NCBI RefSeq assembly: GCF_023715655.1 | Contig: NZ_JAMBON010000035.1 | Coordinates: 1 to 37,533, forward strand | Source: Oceanobacillus luteolus | Lineage (GTDB): Bacteria > Bacillota > Bacilli > Bacillales > Amphibacillaceae | Reading direction: 5' to 3' | DNA length: 37,533 nt | Shown here: positions 26,869-36,073 of the stretch, in pieces | Layout of the letters: each line of letters begins with the position of its first letter | Numbering within the stretch: the stretch's first letter is position 1 | Notes under the pieces: model-generated | Told to the model about the DNA's origin: nothing | Database searches by the model: none | The model's input: only the letters and a program-made list of their open reading frames with translations | Translations under genes and position numbers: made by a program

Positions 26869-28480
26869 TTTCCGTATGTTAAAAGTTCTCGATACCTTTC
26901 AAGCAGTATTCCGCAAATTAGATATTGATTATAACTTGATGCGGAAAATCCTTGAAATCAAACTTACAATGGACGGAAGACGGATTCCAACTATATTGAG
27001 TCAGAACTCGAAGAAAAAAGAGGGTAATCAATTTCTTAAATCATTATGGATTTATGCCTTATATGGACTTACTCTTATCCCGTTCGCATTTTTCGGTGAT
27101 AATTATTTATTCCAAATGAGTATTATTACTGGAATTGCCATGTTCATTTTGATGACCTCGATGATTTCGGATTTCTCCTCCGTACTACTTGATGTGCGCG
27201 ATAAAATCATTTTGAATACGAAACCAGTAAATAGTAGAACCATTAATGCAGCAAAATTCTTGCATGTCTCTATTTATTTAATTCTAATCACCGGGTCATT
27301 TATTTCTATTCCGGCAATTGTATTTCTTTTTTCAAAAGGGTTTATCTACTTCCTTCTATTTCTTAGTGGGATTATCCTAATAGACCTTTTAGTTTTAGCT
27401 TTTACTGCACTTATCTATATGTTTGTCTTAAGATTTTTTGATGGCGAAAAGCTGAAGGATATGATTAATTATGTACAAATCGTACTAGCTATCGCGGTTG
27501 TAGTGGGTTATCAAATTATCATAAGATTATTCGATGTTGCAGGATTTGAATATGTATACAACTTCAGTTGGTGGCATGTATTGATTCCACCAATATGGTT
27601 TGGCGCACCGTTTGAGCTGGTGCTGAATCAAAATTATGCCTTTGAAATTGTTGTCTTATCTTCATTAGCGGTCGTAGCGCCGATTCTATCCATCTTTATC
27701 TATTATTTACTCATGCCATCTTTCGAACGGAATCTACAAAAACTAATGGAGCAATCTAGTACAAAAAAGAAGCATAGAAGAACACTCCAAGATCTCTTTG
27801 AAAGATTGATTTGTTTTAGTAGTGAAGAACGAGCATTTTACAGATTTTCTTCCATTATGCTTAGTAGGGAAAGAGAGTTTAAACTGAAAGTGTACCCGTC
27901 TCTTGGAATGGCTTTCGTTTTCCCTTTAATTTTTCTCTTTAACAATTTGAGTTATCAGACACTAGATGAATTGGGGCAAGGTAAACTCTTTTTAAGCATC
28001 TATTTTTCCAATATTATCATTGGAACAGTTGTTTATATGCTGCAGTTTTCCGCAAAATATAAAGGAGCATGGATTTTTAAAACAACACCTATTCAAAAAC
28101 ATTACATTGTCTATAGCGCTACAATAAAAGCATTTCTCGTAAAGCTTTACTTCCCAATTATTTTTATACTTTCTATCATATATATCTGGATATATTCATT
28201 CCGTATCTTACCCGACTTAGCAGTGATTGTGGTCTCAGCTCTCTTACTGGTGCTGATCGCCTACAAGATCTATAATAACGAGAAATTTCCGTTTACTGAA
28301 CCGATTGATAGCGCCCAACAAGGCGGCGGTGCTACTGGAAAAATTATTCTATTTATGATTATTGTTGGGATATTTGCGTTTGTACATGGAATCATCTCTC
28401 TTATCCCTTATGCAATTTATGGATATTTGGTAGCTCTTATTGGGCTTACTATCATATTATGGAAGAGAATATTGAAGTAG
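26861..28480 (+). CDS. ABC transporter permease (YthQ-like)
   Basis: The protein of about 539 residues has a hydrophilic N-terminal stretch and roughly a dozen hydrophobic segments, with a cytoplasmic insert rich in Lys and Arg (STKKKHRRTLQDLFERL). The start is the ATG inside the ATGAGTGA overlap with the ATPase gene, with GAGGA upstream; the open frame extends 7 codons further but without a site. It resembles YthQ of Bacillus by size and layout. The substrate is unknown. Confidence 0.82.
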   Translation: MSDFRMLKVLDTFQAVFRKLDIDYNLMRKILEIKLTMDGRRIPTILSQNSKKKEGNQFLKSLWIYALYGLTLIPFAFFGDNYLFQMSIITGIAMFILMTSMISDFSSVLLDVRDKIILNTKPVNSRTINAAKFLHVSIYLILITGSFISIPAIVFLFSKGFIYFLLFLSGIILIDLLVLAFTALIYMFVLRFFDGEKLKDMINYVQIVLAIAVVVGYQIIIRLFDVAGFEYVYNFSWWHVLIPPIWFGAPFELVLNQNYAFEIVVLSSLAVVAPILSIFIYYLLMPSFERNLQKLMEQSSTKKKHRRTLQDLFERLICFSSEERAFYRFSSIMLSREREFKLKVYPSLGMAFVFPLIFLFNNLSYQTLDELGQGKLFLSIYFSNIIIGTVVYMLQFSAKYKGAWIFKTTPIQKHYIVYSATIKAFLVKLYFPIIFILSIIYIWIYSFRILPDLAVIVVSALLLVLIAYKIYNNEKFPFTEPIDSAQQGGGATGKIILFMIIVGIFAFVHGIISLIPYAIYGYLVALIGLTIILWKRILK

Positions 28481-28493
28481 ATGTAAAAAATTC

Positions 28494-28539
28494 AGGACAG
28501 TCCAATACACAGACTTTTGCTAGTGTATTGGACTGTCCT
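28494..28539 (+). terminator. Strong hairpin after the ABC exporter
   Basis: A 17-bp perfect stem (AGGACAGTCCAATACAC with its complement) and a 12-nt loop start 13 nt past the permease stop. The T-tract is poor (ATTACG), so it may protect the 3' end as well as terminate. Confidence 0.75.
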
Positions 28540-28606
28540 ATTACGTTCTATAACATAAGGGGGTGCTCCAACCGCTATTACGATTAGAGACTATGAGCAT
28601 TAAATT

Positions 28607-28936
28607 CTAGTAGCTTCTGTTACAGCAATGACAGAATTTCTTCTTAAACTTTTTCTCTTTTTTGCACTCACATTCACAAGATTTCTTCTTACTTGAATGG
28701 TATTTCTCATCATGTGATTCAGAGTCATAATAATCATGTTTCTTCTTACATGGCTCATAATCATAACAATCATGCTTCTTCTTACATGGCTCATAATCGT
28801 AACAATCATGTTTCTTCTTACATGGCTCATGATCGTAACAATCATGCTTCTTCTTACATGGCTCATGATCACAACAATCATTCTTCTTATATGAAGAAGA
28901 ATAGTAGCGATCATATTTCGCATCATAGTAGAACAT
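28607..28936 (-). CDS. Cys/His/Lys-rich repeat protein, possible spore coat protein
   Basis: The 109-residue protein has four tandem 12-residue repeats (residues 20-67) of the type DCYDHEPCKKKH, followed by a Cys/Lys-rich tail (SCECECKKEKKFKKKFCHCC). It starts MFYYDAKYDRYYSSSY, tyrosine-rich like some coat proteins. The ATG at 28936 has an ideal AAAGGAGGGG 6 nt upstream, which picks this frame over the two other frames that are also open through the repeat. Cys, His and Asp density suggests metal binding or disulfide cross-linking, as in CotD-like or metal-binding proteins. No family is recognised with certainty. Confidence 0.7.
   Translation of the reverse strand: MFYYDAKYDRYYSSSYKKNDCCDHEPCKKKHDCYDHEPCKKKHDCYDYEPCKKKHDCYDYEPCKKKHDYYDSESHDEKYHSSKKKSCECECKKEKKFKKKFCHCCNRSY
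28736..28879. repeat. Tandem 36-bp coding repeat, about four copies
   Basis: Four copies of a 36-bp unit, differing at a few positions, encode the 12-residue repeat of the Cys/His-rich protein. Because the unit is a multiple of three and has no stop on either strand, several frames stay open through it. Confidence 0.85.
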
Positions 28937-29070
28937 AACTTACCCCTCCTTTCATACTTAACTTATGTATTTCTAATATGAATAGATTGGACAAAGTAAA
29001 TAGTAGAAGGCACAATTTTATATAGTACGAAATTAAAAATATAGAAAACTTTCACACCTACCTATTAAAA

Positions 29071-29113
29071 AAGAGGTTTCCATTACGTTTTGTAACATAA
29101 TGGAAAACCTCTT
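29071..29113 (-). terminator. Terminator of the nucleoside transporter operon
   Basis: On the minus strand AAGAGGTTTTCCATTA pairs with TAATGGAAACCTCTT and is followed by a run of six T. It lies about 50 nt after the last gene of the operon. Confidence 0.88.
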
Positions 29114-29164
29114 AATTGAAGAAATATTATTAGTTTACTTTAAAAGAATTTCTTTAGAAAAGAT

Positions 29165-30124
29165 TTATCTCTTCCCTTTGTCATAAATCTCACCTAACGC
29201 TCTCGGAGCCTGATTAGATTTAGAGAAGAAGATTAATAATAATAACGTTAACACATACGGTAAAATCATGAATAAATCTGTGAAGCTACTTGGTAATGCC
29301 AGCGCTTGTGATATGAACGTTCCTCCAGATTTGGCAAAACCAAATAATAGACAAGCTGCTAAAGTAGGGAGAATCTTCCAATTACCAAAGATTAACGCAG
29401 CAATGGCCAAGAATCCGTATCCCATATAAATGCTTGAAGAGAATTGTGCAGATATGGAATAAGCAAAACACATACCTGCGAGACCCGATAATAGACCAGA
29501 TATAAGAACGGCAGAAAACCGGATTTTTGCTACATCCACTCCAGCTGCATCAACCGAATGAGGATTCTCACCACTCGCTCTTAAGTGTAATCCGAATCTT
29601 GTTTTATATAATACATACCAAGCAAAAATAGCAATCACAATAATGATCACTTGGAACGGATATACATCTGTAAATACTGCTCCAATCACTGGTATGTCTG
29701 CTAAACCTTCAATTGTAAACCGCTCTGAAACACCTAAGCGGAACTTATCTGAAGCCGCCCCGAATACGAGAGCATTTATCTGCGTTGTTAAAAATGTCGT
29801 CAGTGCTAGCGCAAGTATATTGATTACAACACCGCTGATGACTTGATTCGCTTTAAATTTAATACTTAATACTGCATGAATTACAGAAAAGCCCATACCG
29901 CCGATCATTGCAAATAGTAACGCCACATAAAATAGATTTTCAACGTCTGTACCATAAGCATTCGCGATCAGCACAGCTGACAAAGCCCCAATGAAAGCTC
30001 CGAAACCTTGAAAACCTTCAAGTGCCAGATTTGTAATCCCGCTTTTTTCACTATATATACCGCCGATTGCCATGATAAAAAGAGGCAGAGCGAAGGATAA
30101 TCCATCAATAATAATCGTATCCAT
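29165..30124 (-). CDS. nupQ: Nucleoside ABC transporter permease (NupQ-like)
   Basis: The 319-residue membrane protein of the BPD_transp_2 family opens with SFALPLFIMAIGGIYSEKSGITNLALEGFQGFGAF, typical of the second permease of nucleoside importers. It ends with cytoplasmic residues after about nine hydrophobic segments. Its start codon shares one base with the stop of the preceding permease gene (TAATG), so translation is coupled. It pairs with NupP to form the pore. Confidence 0.9.
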   Translation of the reverse strand: MDTIIIDGLSFALPLFIMAIGGIYSEKSGITNLALEGFQGFGAFIGALSAVLIANAYGTDVENLFYVALLFAMIGGMGFSVIHAVLSIKFKANQVISGVVINILALALTTFLTTQINALVFGAASDKFRLGVSERFTIEGLADIPVIGAVFTDVYPFQVIIIVIAIFAWYVLYKTRFGLHLRASGENPHSVDAAGVDVAKIRFSAVLISGLLSGLAGMCFAYSISAQFSSSIYMGYGFLAIAALIFGNWKILPTLAACLLFGFAKSGGTFISQALALPSSFTDLFMILPYVLTLLLLIFFSKSNQAPRALGEIYDKGKR

Positions 30125-31275
30125 TATGATTCACTGTCCTTTCGTTCCACTTCTTTTTCCTTCAAGCTGCTGACCTTATGCTTCAAGTATGCACCACAAG
30201 CACTAAACAACAGAATCAATCCGATGATTACAGAAGCAATTTCTTGTCTGATTCCTGCCTGTGAACTCATATACGTGCTTCCCTCATCAATAATGGAAAC
30301 TAAGAAGGATGAAAAAATAATTCCAATTGGATGAGTGTTTCCTAATAATGCGACCGCAATGGAATCAAAACCGATATTTGATAATACTTTCGGCTGTATG
30401 GAAGCAAAATAACCTAAATAATACGTTACACCTGCAAGACCAGCCAAACTTCCTGAAATAACCATCGCTAAGACCGTATTTTTTCCAACCTTGATTCCTG
30501 TATATTTAGCTGCATTACGGTTAGATCCTACAGCTTTAATTTCATATCCAACAACGGTTTTATCCATAAGGAACTTGATGAAAATTGCGATGGCAATTGC
30601 TAAGATAAAGCCTAATGAAATATCCATTTTTAAATTTGCCAGTTCGACATCCACTAACGTCAAGCGCGCTGCTTCTGTAATATATTTGGATTGTCTTGAA
30701 ACCGGATCGATATAGTACATATGGATAAAGAAGCTTATGACGTACTGGGCAATGTAATTTAGCATAATAGTAGTAACAACTTCATGAATGTTGAATTTGT
30801 ATTTTAACCAACCTACTAATCCACCCATTAGACCACCAGCAACGATACCAATCATCAATACAAGTGGTTTTGCAATGAATGCATCCAGCCCACTGTAGCC
30901 GACAATGATGGTGGCCAAAAATCCGGAGACAAGCATTTGTCCGGAAACTCCAATATTAAATAATCCTGCTTTGAGGGCAACTGCCACTGCCAAACTAGCA
31001 AATATAAGTGGCGTCATGGCATTAAGCAAACTCAAGAAATCTGTCAGCATGCTCTTATAGCCAGCATAGGAAGCTTTCGGAAATATCCCTGCTCCTTGAA
31101 ACAAATTATAAAATGCTATTATCGGATTTTTGCCAAGTAAAAGGATGACAATAGCCGCAGCAATAAAACTAATTAGAATAGAAAACACAGGAATGGTAAT
31201 TGGTTGCCATTTCTCATTCCGTATTGGCCATAATAGACGATAACTTAAACTAACTTTCTTTTTATTCTTACTCAT
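30124..31275 (-). CDS. nupP: Nucleoside ABC transporter permease (NupP-like)
   Basis: The 383-residue membrane protein of the BPD_transp_2 family has a long N-terminal extension typical of the first permease of nucleoside importers and the segments LFNIGVSGQMLVSGFLA and VVGYEIKAVGSNRNAAKYTGI. Its ATG lies in an eight-base overlap (ATGAGTAA) with the ATPase gene. Confidence 0.9.
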   Translation of the reverse strand: MSKNKKKVSLSYRLLWPIRNEKWQPITIPVFSILISFIAAAIVILLLGKNPIIAFYNLFQGAGIFPKASYAGYKSMLTDFLSLLNAMTPLIFASLAVAVALKAGLFNIGVSGQMLVSGFLATIIVGYSGLDAFIAKPLVLMIGIVAGGLMGGLVGWLKYKFNIHEVVTTIMLNYIAQYVISFFIHMYYIDPVSRQSKYITEAARLTLVDVELANLKMDISLGFILAIAIAIFIKFLMDKTVVGYEIKAVGSNRNAAKYTGIKVGKNTVLAMVISGSLAGLAGVTYYLGYFASIQPKVLSNIGFDSIAVALLGNTHPIGIIFSSFLVSIIDEGSTYMSSQAGIRQEIASVIIGLILLFSACGAYLKHKVSSLKEKEVERKDSES

Positions 31276-32800
31276 GTCTAGCCCCCATCATATATTCGCC
31301 AACTTCATTCGTTGTTAATGATTCACTGCTTGCAACTTTTTGCAGTCGGCCATTATAGATCACTCCGATTGTATCGGCTACATTCATAATCTCATCCAGC
31401 TCCAGTGAAACGAGCAAGATCGCTTTGCCTTGATCACGTTGTTGAATAATCATATTATGAATATTTTCTATCGCACCAATATCGACTCCGCGTGTTGGCT
31501 GAACAAAGATCATAAGCGGGGATTGTAATTCGATCTCACGGGCAATAATTGCTTTTTGTTGGTTACCACCACTCATTGATCGAACTTGCGTGTGAATCCC
31601 TTGTCCACTACGAATATCATATTTATCAATCAGCCGACTTCCGAATTGCTCAAATTCCAGGCTTTTTAATATGCCTTTATTGGAAAAAGGCTCTTTATAA
31701 TATTGCTTCGCACCCAGGTTCGTCGATAAATCAAAGTCTAAAAATAGTCCATATCTTTGACGATCCTCAGGAATATAAGAGATTCCAGTCTCCGTTCTAT
31801 TTCTAATACTGTCATGCGTAATATCCTTACCATTGAGGAAAATCTTCCCACCACTGGCTTTCGTCAACCCAGCAATGGCATCTGCAATCTCAACTTGTCC
31901 ATTATCTGCGACACCCGCTATTGCAAATATCTCACCGCCGTGTATCGTAAAGGAAACGTCTTGCACCACTTCAAAGCCGTCCTCATTTTTCACTGTTAAA
32001 TGTTCAACTTTCAATACTTCCTCTTTGAATTGTGCAGGTGCTTTTTCAGATTCAAAGCTTACCTCACGTCCGACCATTAATTGTGCCATTAAATTGATGG
32101 AAGTCGTTTTTACATCTAGTACATCAACTAATTTACCTTTATTTAATACGGCACATCGATCGGCCACTTTTTTGATTTCTTCCAACTTATGTGTAATTAA
32201 TATGATTGTTTTTCCGCTATTTCGCAGACCTTCGATAATACCTAGCAGAAAATCAATCTCTTGTGGAGTTAGAACTGCCGTTGGTTCATCAAAAATAAGG
32301 ATTTCAGCTTCGCGATAAAGCACTTTTAAAATTTCTACACGTTGTTGCATCGAAACCGTAAGATCCGCTATTTTTTTCTTCGGATCCACTTCCAAGCCAA
32401 AGCTCTTCGACAATTCCTCGATTGTACGATTGGCATTTCGAATATTCACATACGGAAAGAGACCAGCAAACTTGCTGATGGGCTCCATCCCTAAGATGAT
32501 ATTCTCTGTAATTGTATAATCATCGACCAACTTAAAATGCTGATGGACCATTCCTATATTCAGGTTGGCTGCATGGTTCGGTGATTTGATTTGAACCTTC
32601 TCTCCACGTATATAGATTTCGCCTTCATCCGGTTCGTACATACCGCTTAAGATACTCATCAATGTTGATTTACCTGCACCATTTTCACCAAGCAGGGCAA
32701 ATATTTCCCCCTTTTTAATACCGAGGGATACATCGTCATTCGCAACTATTCCAGGAAATCGTTTGGTTATATGTTTCATTTCTACTATATAATCAGACAT
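31268..32800 (-). CDS. nupO: Nucleoside ABC transporter, tandem ATP-binding protein (NupO-like)
   Basis: The 510-residue protein has two ABC domains in one chain. The first has an intact Walker A (GENGAGKST) and Walker B (LIFDEPTAVL), while the second has a degenerate Walker A (GVADNGQVEIADA) but a good signature (MSGGNQQKAIIARE) and Walker B-like strand (LMIFVQPTRGVD). This asymmetry is the rule for the sugar and nucleoside importers of the RbsA/NupO type. It energises NupPQ with the lipoprotein NupN. Confidence 0.92.
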   Translation of the reverse strand: MSDYIVEMKHITKRFPGIVANDDVSLGIKKGEIFALLGENGAGKSTLMSILSGMYEPDEGEIYIRGEKVQIKSPNHAANLNIGMVHQHFKLVDDYTITENIILGMEPISKFAGLFPYVNIRNANRTIEELSKSFGLEVDPKKKIADLTVSMQQRVEILKVLYREAEILIFDEPTAVLTPQEIDFLLGIIEGLRNSGKTIILITHKLEEIKKVADRCAVLNKGKLVDVLDVKTTSINLMAQLMVGREVSFESEKAPAQFKEEVLKVEHLTVKNEDGFEVVQDVSFTIHGGEIFAIAGVADNGQVEIADAIAGLTKASGGKIFLNGKDITHDSIRNRTETGISYIPEDRQRYGLFLDFDLSTNLGAKQYYKEPFSNKGILKSLEFEQFGSRLIDKYDIRSGQGIHTQVRSMSGGNQQKAIIAREIELQSPLMIFVQPTRGVDIGAIENIHNMIIQQRDQGKAILLVSLELDEIMNVADTIGVIYNGRLQKVASSESLTTNEVGEYMMGARHE

Positions 32801-32839
32801 TATTCTTTCTCCTTCCTCAGCCTGTAATAGGAAAAATAA

Positions 32840-32895
32840 TAGAAGTTCATCATTCCCTGAATAAAAACAACTGTTAGGGTTTTGATAAACTTCTA
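32840..32895 (-). promoter_or_regulatory. Stem-loop between nupN and nupO
   Basis: TAGAAGTTTATCA and TGATGAACTTCTA form a 13-bp stem (one G-U pair) around a 30-nt loop that has a small inner CCCT/AGGG stem, followed by TTATTTTTCC. It lies in the 119-nt gap after the lipoprotein gene. It probably limits read-through so that the binding protein outnumbers the transporter. Confidence 0.6.
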
Positions 32896-32919
32896 CTAAT
32901 ATTGTGTTTCTAATAAATT

Positions 32920-34071
32920 TTAAAGTCCTGGAAAATCTTCTGGAGAATGCTCATTGAAGTTAGATGCAGGTACAACCGTACCATCTTTCACTAACTCGTA
33001 AGCTTCATCCAATTTACTTAGCGTATCGTCAGATAGTTGATGACGGCCTTCTTCTTTTATATAACCAGTTGAATCTGTATCTGCATGAAGAACCACATTT
33101 CCGCCTTCAAATGTTCCATCGACGATAGAATTCAACGCTCTTTCAATATTCATTGCCATGAATTTCACACCAGAAGTTAATACGATATTTTCAGAACCAT
33201 TAGCACCTTCATCATATTGGTCAACGTCGACACCAATTACTTTCACATCGTCTTTAGCTTCCTTAACTGCTGTGAACACTCCATTACCGGTACCACCTGC
33301 AGCTACAAATATGATATCCGCGCCTTCTTTAATCAAGGCATTTCCGATTACCTTACCAGTTGGTTCGTCTGCAAAAGATCCTGCGTAGTTTCCACCAACA
33401 TCTTCACCTGTTACATCAGTCCCTGCATAACCTGATAGTTCAACAAGTTCAACATCTTTACCATAAACTTTATTAGCATAATTAACGCCTGATTCAAAAC
33501 CAAATTGATAGTTTACATTGGAAGGATAAGCAATACCATTTACAACGGCTACTTTATTTGTTTTAGTTTCCAGTGCAGCTGCAATTCCTGCAAAGAAACC
33601 ACTTTCTTGTTCAGCGAAGTTCATCGCATAAATATTATCGAAATCAGTTTGGCCATCTACAGGAGCTGGCTCGGAGTCATTTAAAATGAACATTTTATCA
33701 GGATTCTCTACCGCGATGCTTGAAACTCCAGCAAATTGGAATCCAGGTGTTATAATTACATCGTAATCTGCCACGATATCTGCTACCGCTTGAACTGCAG
33801 CGGCTGGATCACCAGATTCTTCTCTAACAGCTTTTACTGTTGCATCTGGATGATTTTCGATAAACTGCAAAATTCCATTATAGTTATCTTCATTGAAGTT
33901 TCCATCATCAACACCGGAAGGACTTGTTATGATTGCAATTTTCAAACCTTCTTCATCAGCTCCAGCATCCGCTTCATTGTCATTAGCTGAATCACTGCCA
34001 CAAGCTGCCAAAACAGCTGTTATGAATGCAATTAATAAGATCATTGCGAATTTCTTTGTACTTTTATTCAT
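32920..34071 (-). CDS. nupN: BMP/PnrA family nucleoside-binding lipoprotein (NupN-like)
   Basis: The 383-residue lipoprotein has a signal peptide with lipobox LAAC (C24), an acidic linker, then the BMP fold (LKIAIITSPSGVDDGNFNEDNYNGI, VIITPGFQFAG, IIFVAAGGTGNGVF, VIGVDVDQYDEG). PnrA-type proteins bind purine nucleosides. It is the first gene of nupNOPQ, and the guanine riboswitch and PurR-like boxes upstream agree with purine nucleoside uptake. In B. subtilis the NupNOPQ system takes up guanosine. Confidence 0.92.
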   Translation of the reverse strand: MNKSTKKFAMILLIAFITAVLAACGSDSANDNEADAGADEEGLKIAIITSPSGVDDGNFNEDNYNGILQFIENHPDATVKAVREESGDPAAAVQAVADIVADYDVIITPGFQFAGVSSIAVENPDKMFILNDSEPAPVDGQTDFDNIYAMNFAEQESGFFAGIAAALETKTNKVAVVNGIAYPSNVNYQFGFESGVNYANKVYGKDVELVELSGYAGTDVTGEDVGGNYAGSFADEPTGKVIGNALIKEGADIIFVAAGGTGNGVFTAVKEAKDDVKVIGVDVDQYDEGANGSENIVLTSGVKFMAMNIERALNSIVDGTFEGGNVVLHADTDSTGYIKEEGRHQLSDDTLSKLDEAYELVKDGTVVPASNFNEHSPEDFPGL

Positions 34072-34118
34072 CGAAATTATCTCCTCTGTTAATCATGATG
34101 TTTGTAAAAATTAAAAAA

Positions 34119-34277
34119 AGCACCGTGTTTTACCGGTGCTTGACTTCAGGAAGGTAGATGGAGATGTGACAGTCTTATCTCAGTTTTATCTCCAAATTTA
34201 TATACACAACCTCATAGTCAAGCTATTTACGGTAGCTTGGTAGAAACTTTCGGGCCATATCCCCAATATTATACGAG
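34119..34277 (-). ncRNA. Guanine riboswitch with terminator, nupNOPQ leader
   Basis: The aptamer (34210-34277) reads TATAATATTGGGGATATGGCC, AGTTTCTACCAAGC, CCGTAAATAGCTTGACTATGAG on the minus strand. The discriminating base before UAUG is C (GACTATG), the guanine type rather than the adenine type. A terminator follows (AGCACCG with CGGTGCT and seven T, 34119-34140). Guanine or hypoxanthine should shut the operon off. Confidence 0.95.
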
Positions 34278-34303
34278 AATGTTTATTTAATTTTTACTAA
34301 CTT

Positions 34304-34332
34304 ATAGTAACACCATGGCTCGTATTCGTCAA
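34304..34332 (-). promoter_or_regulatory. SigA-type promoter of nupNOPQ
   Basis: TTGACG (34327-34332), a 17-nt spacer and TACTAT (34304-34309) on the minus strand, about 27 nt before the riboswitch. Confidence 0.75.
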
Positions 34333-34337
34333 TACAA

Positions 34338-34379
34338 GATACGAACATTAATTAATAATAAACAATAAACGTTCGCGTA
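34338..34379. promoter_or_regulatory. Pair of PurR-type boxes upstream of nupN
   Basis: ACGAACATTA (34341-34350) and its inverted partner AATAAACGTTCG (34364-34375) bracket about 24 nt between the CGAAC and GTTCG cores. This matches the spacing of PurBox pairs bound by the PurR repressor in Bacillus. They sit just upstream of the -35. Confidence 0.65.
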
Positions 34380-34581
34380 TTATTCGTAAAATCCTTATTT
34401 CATATATAAAAAATAGGTTTTTGGTAAAATATCCTAACATTAAAGATTGATTTATAAGAAATCACTGATTATTTACATAAACTAGAAACTTTCCATAAGT
34501 TAAGTGGAGGTCACTTGGAGCAATTCGAGCTGTAAATGTGCGAAGACTGTGAACACTCCCCTAGAAGCGGCACGATACCTA

Positions 34582-34610
34582 TTGACATTTCAACCAATCC
34601 TAGCCATAAT
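34582..34610 (+). promoter_or_regulatory. SigA-type promoter of proBA
   Basis: TTGACA (34582-34587), a 17-nt spacer and CATAAT (34605-34610), just upstream of the T-box leader. Confidence 0.8.
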
Positions 34611-34621
34611 AGTAAACAATA

Positions 34622-34871
34622 TATTGGAACGTTGATAAAGGATCAGTAAGTAGTCCCTGCTATGAAAGAGAGTGGAATTTATTAGCTGAAAGATTCCATC
34701 GTAGACAGCCTGCCGAACCTACCTTTAGAGTCCCATGCCAAAACATGGGCGCCGAACAAGCGTTATTGTTTAAGTGGAATGTGCACAGATTTTGTGCGCC
34801 ATTCAAGTAATGGTGGTACCGCGGAAGCAAGCCCTTTCGTCCTTATGCTTATAGGATGAATGGGCTTTTTT
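34622..34871 (+). ncRNA. Proline T-box leader
   Basis: The T-box sequence ATGGTGGTACCGCGG is at about 34810-34824, followed by an intrinsic terminator (AGCCC and CGTCCT paired with AGGATG and GGGCT, then T6, 34829-34871). In Stem I the specifier position GAACCTAC at 34715-34722 shows CCT, a proline codon, preceded by the usual AGTA motif near 34638. Uncharged tRNA-Pro should therefore open proBA. Confidence 0.93.
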
Positions 34872-34951
34872 GTATTTAATTTGATTCCTAACAGTATCTC
34901 GTATCTAACATCCTTATGAGAGTTTTATCAGAAATAATAGAGGTGACCATA

Positions 34952-36073
34952 ATGCAAAAACAACGGATTGTAGTCAAAATAGGAAGCAGTTCCCTTACAA
35001 ATGAAAAAGGGGAAATTGATCAAGAAAAATTGGGAAATCATGTAGATGCACTGGCTATGCTTCGTAAAGCAAATCATGAAGTTATCCTTGTAACTTCTGG
35101 CGCCGTTGCTGCAGGTTTCCGGGGACTTGGTTATTCATCTAGACCGGTTACTTTAAAAGGTAGGCAAGCCGCAGCAGCTATTGGTCAAAGTTTATTGATT
35201 CAATCTTATCTGGAGAAATTAAGTGCTTATGATATAACAGCAGCATTGCTATTGTTGACAAGAGATGACTTCTCCAATCGTGAACGCTACCGGAATGCGT
35301 ATGCAACGATAACAGAACTATTGGATAGGGGTATTTTACCAATCATTAATGAGAATGATACCGTATCGATTGCAGAATTGACGTTTGGAGATAACGATAT
35401 GCTATCCGCTTTGGTCAGTGGCTTTATTCATGCCGACCAACTCATTATTTTAACGGACATCAATGGCATCTATAGTGGAAATCCAAAGACTGATCCTTCA
35501 GCGTATAAATATGAATTCATCCAAAAAATATCAAATGAAATGATTCAAGCTGCAGATTCAGGTGGCTCCAAAGTTGGAACAGGTGGAATGAAATCGAAAT
35601 TAATGGCGGCTAAAACCGCAACATCACTAGGGATTCCTGTCTTTATCGGGCATGGTAAAGGTCCGGATAAACTGATACAAGCCTTAGAAGGAAATGGTGA
35701 TGGAACTTATATTGCTAGTCATTCCAAGGTACCAATCAACACGAGAAAGCAATGGATTGCGCTCCACTCGGAGTCGACAGGTAAGATTTATATTGACCAA
35801 GGAGCGGAGGAAGCAATATCTCAGCGAGGAAGTAGTCTACTCTCTGCCGGAGTAATTAAGAGCAGTGGGACTTTTGAGAAAGGAGATGTTGTCGAGGTCT
35901 ATGGCATTCATGATTTACTTGGTAAGGGTGAAGTAAGTTGTTCCTCTGTTGAATTAAACAAGGAAATTAAGAGGTACCTGGAACGAGATATTAATGAAAT
36001 TACACCTTCCATCGAGGTAATCCATCGCGATGGCTGGGTAAGTAAACATAAAATGGGGGAGGTATTATCATGA
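34952..36073 (+). CDS. proB: Glutamate 5-kinase
   Basis: The 373-residue enzyme phosphorylates glutamate, the first step of proline synthesis. The amino-acid-kinase domain starts [12 protein letters not shown] and has [28 protein letters not shown] and [15 protein letters not shown]-terminal PUA domain follows ([25 protein letters not shown]). I use the ATG at 34952 with AGAGGTG upstream; the longer frame to 34916 has no site. It overlaps proA by four bases (ATGA). Confidence 0.96.
   Translation: MQKQRIVVKIGSSSLTNEKGEIDQEKLGNHVDALAMLRKANHEVILVTSGAVAAGFRGLGYSSRPVTLKGRQAAAAIGQSLLIQSYLEKLSAYDITAALLLLTRDDFSNRERYRNAYATITELLDRGILPIINENDTVSIAELTFGDNDMLSALVSGFIHADQLIILTDINGIYSGNPKTDPSAYKYEFIQKISNEMIQAADSGGSKVGTGGMKSKLMAAKTATSLGIPVFIGHGKGPDKLIQALEGNGDGTYIASHSKVPINTRKQWIALHSESTGKIYIDQGAEEAISQRGSSLLSAGVIKSSGTFEKGDVVEVYGIHDLLGKGEVSCSSVELNKEIKRYLERDINEITPSIEVIHRDGWVSKHKMGEVLS

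Noticed and set aside
28693-28938. Plus-strand ORF of His/Asn/Ser repeats across the 36-bp repeat
   Set aside because: No upstream ribosome binding site; the minus frame has an ideal one. The frame is open because the repeat unit is a multiple of three.
31757-32318. Long plus-strand ORFs opposite the ABC ATPase gene
   Set aside because: Shadows of the nupO reading frame, with no ribosome binding sites or domains.
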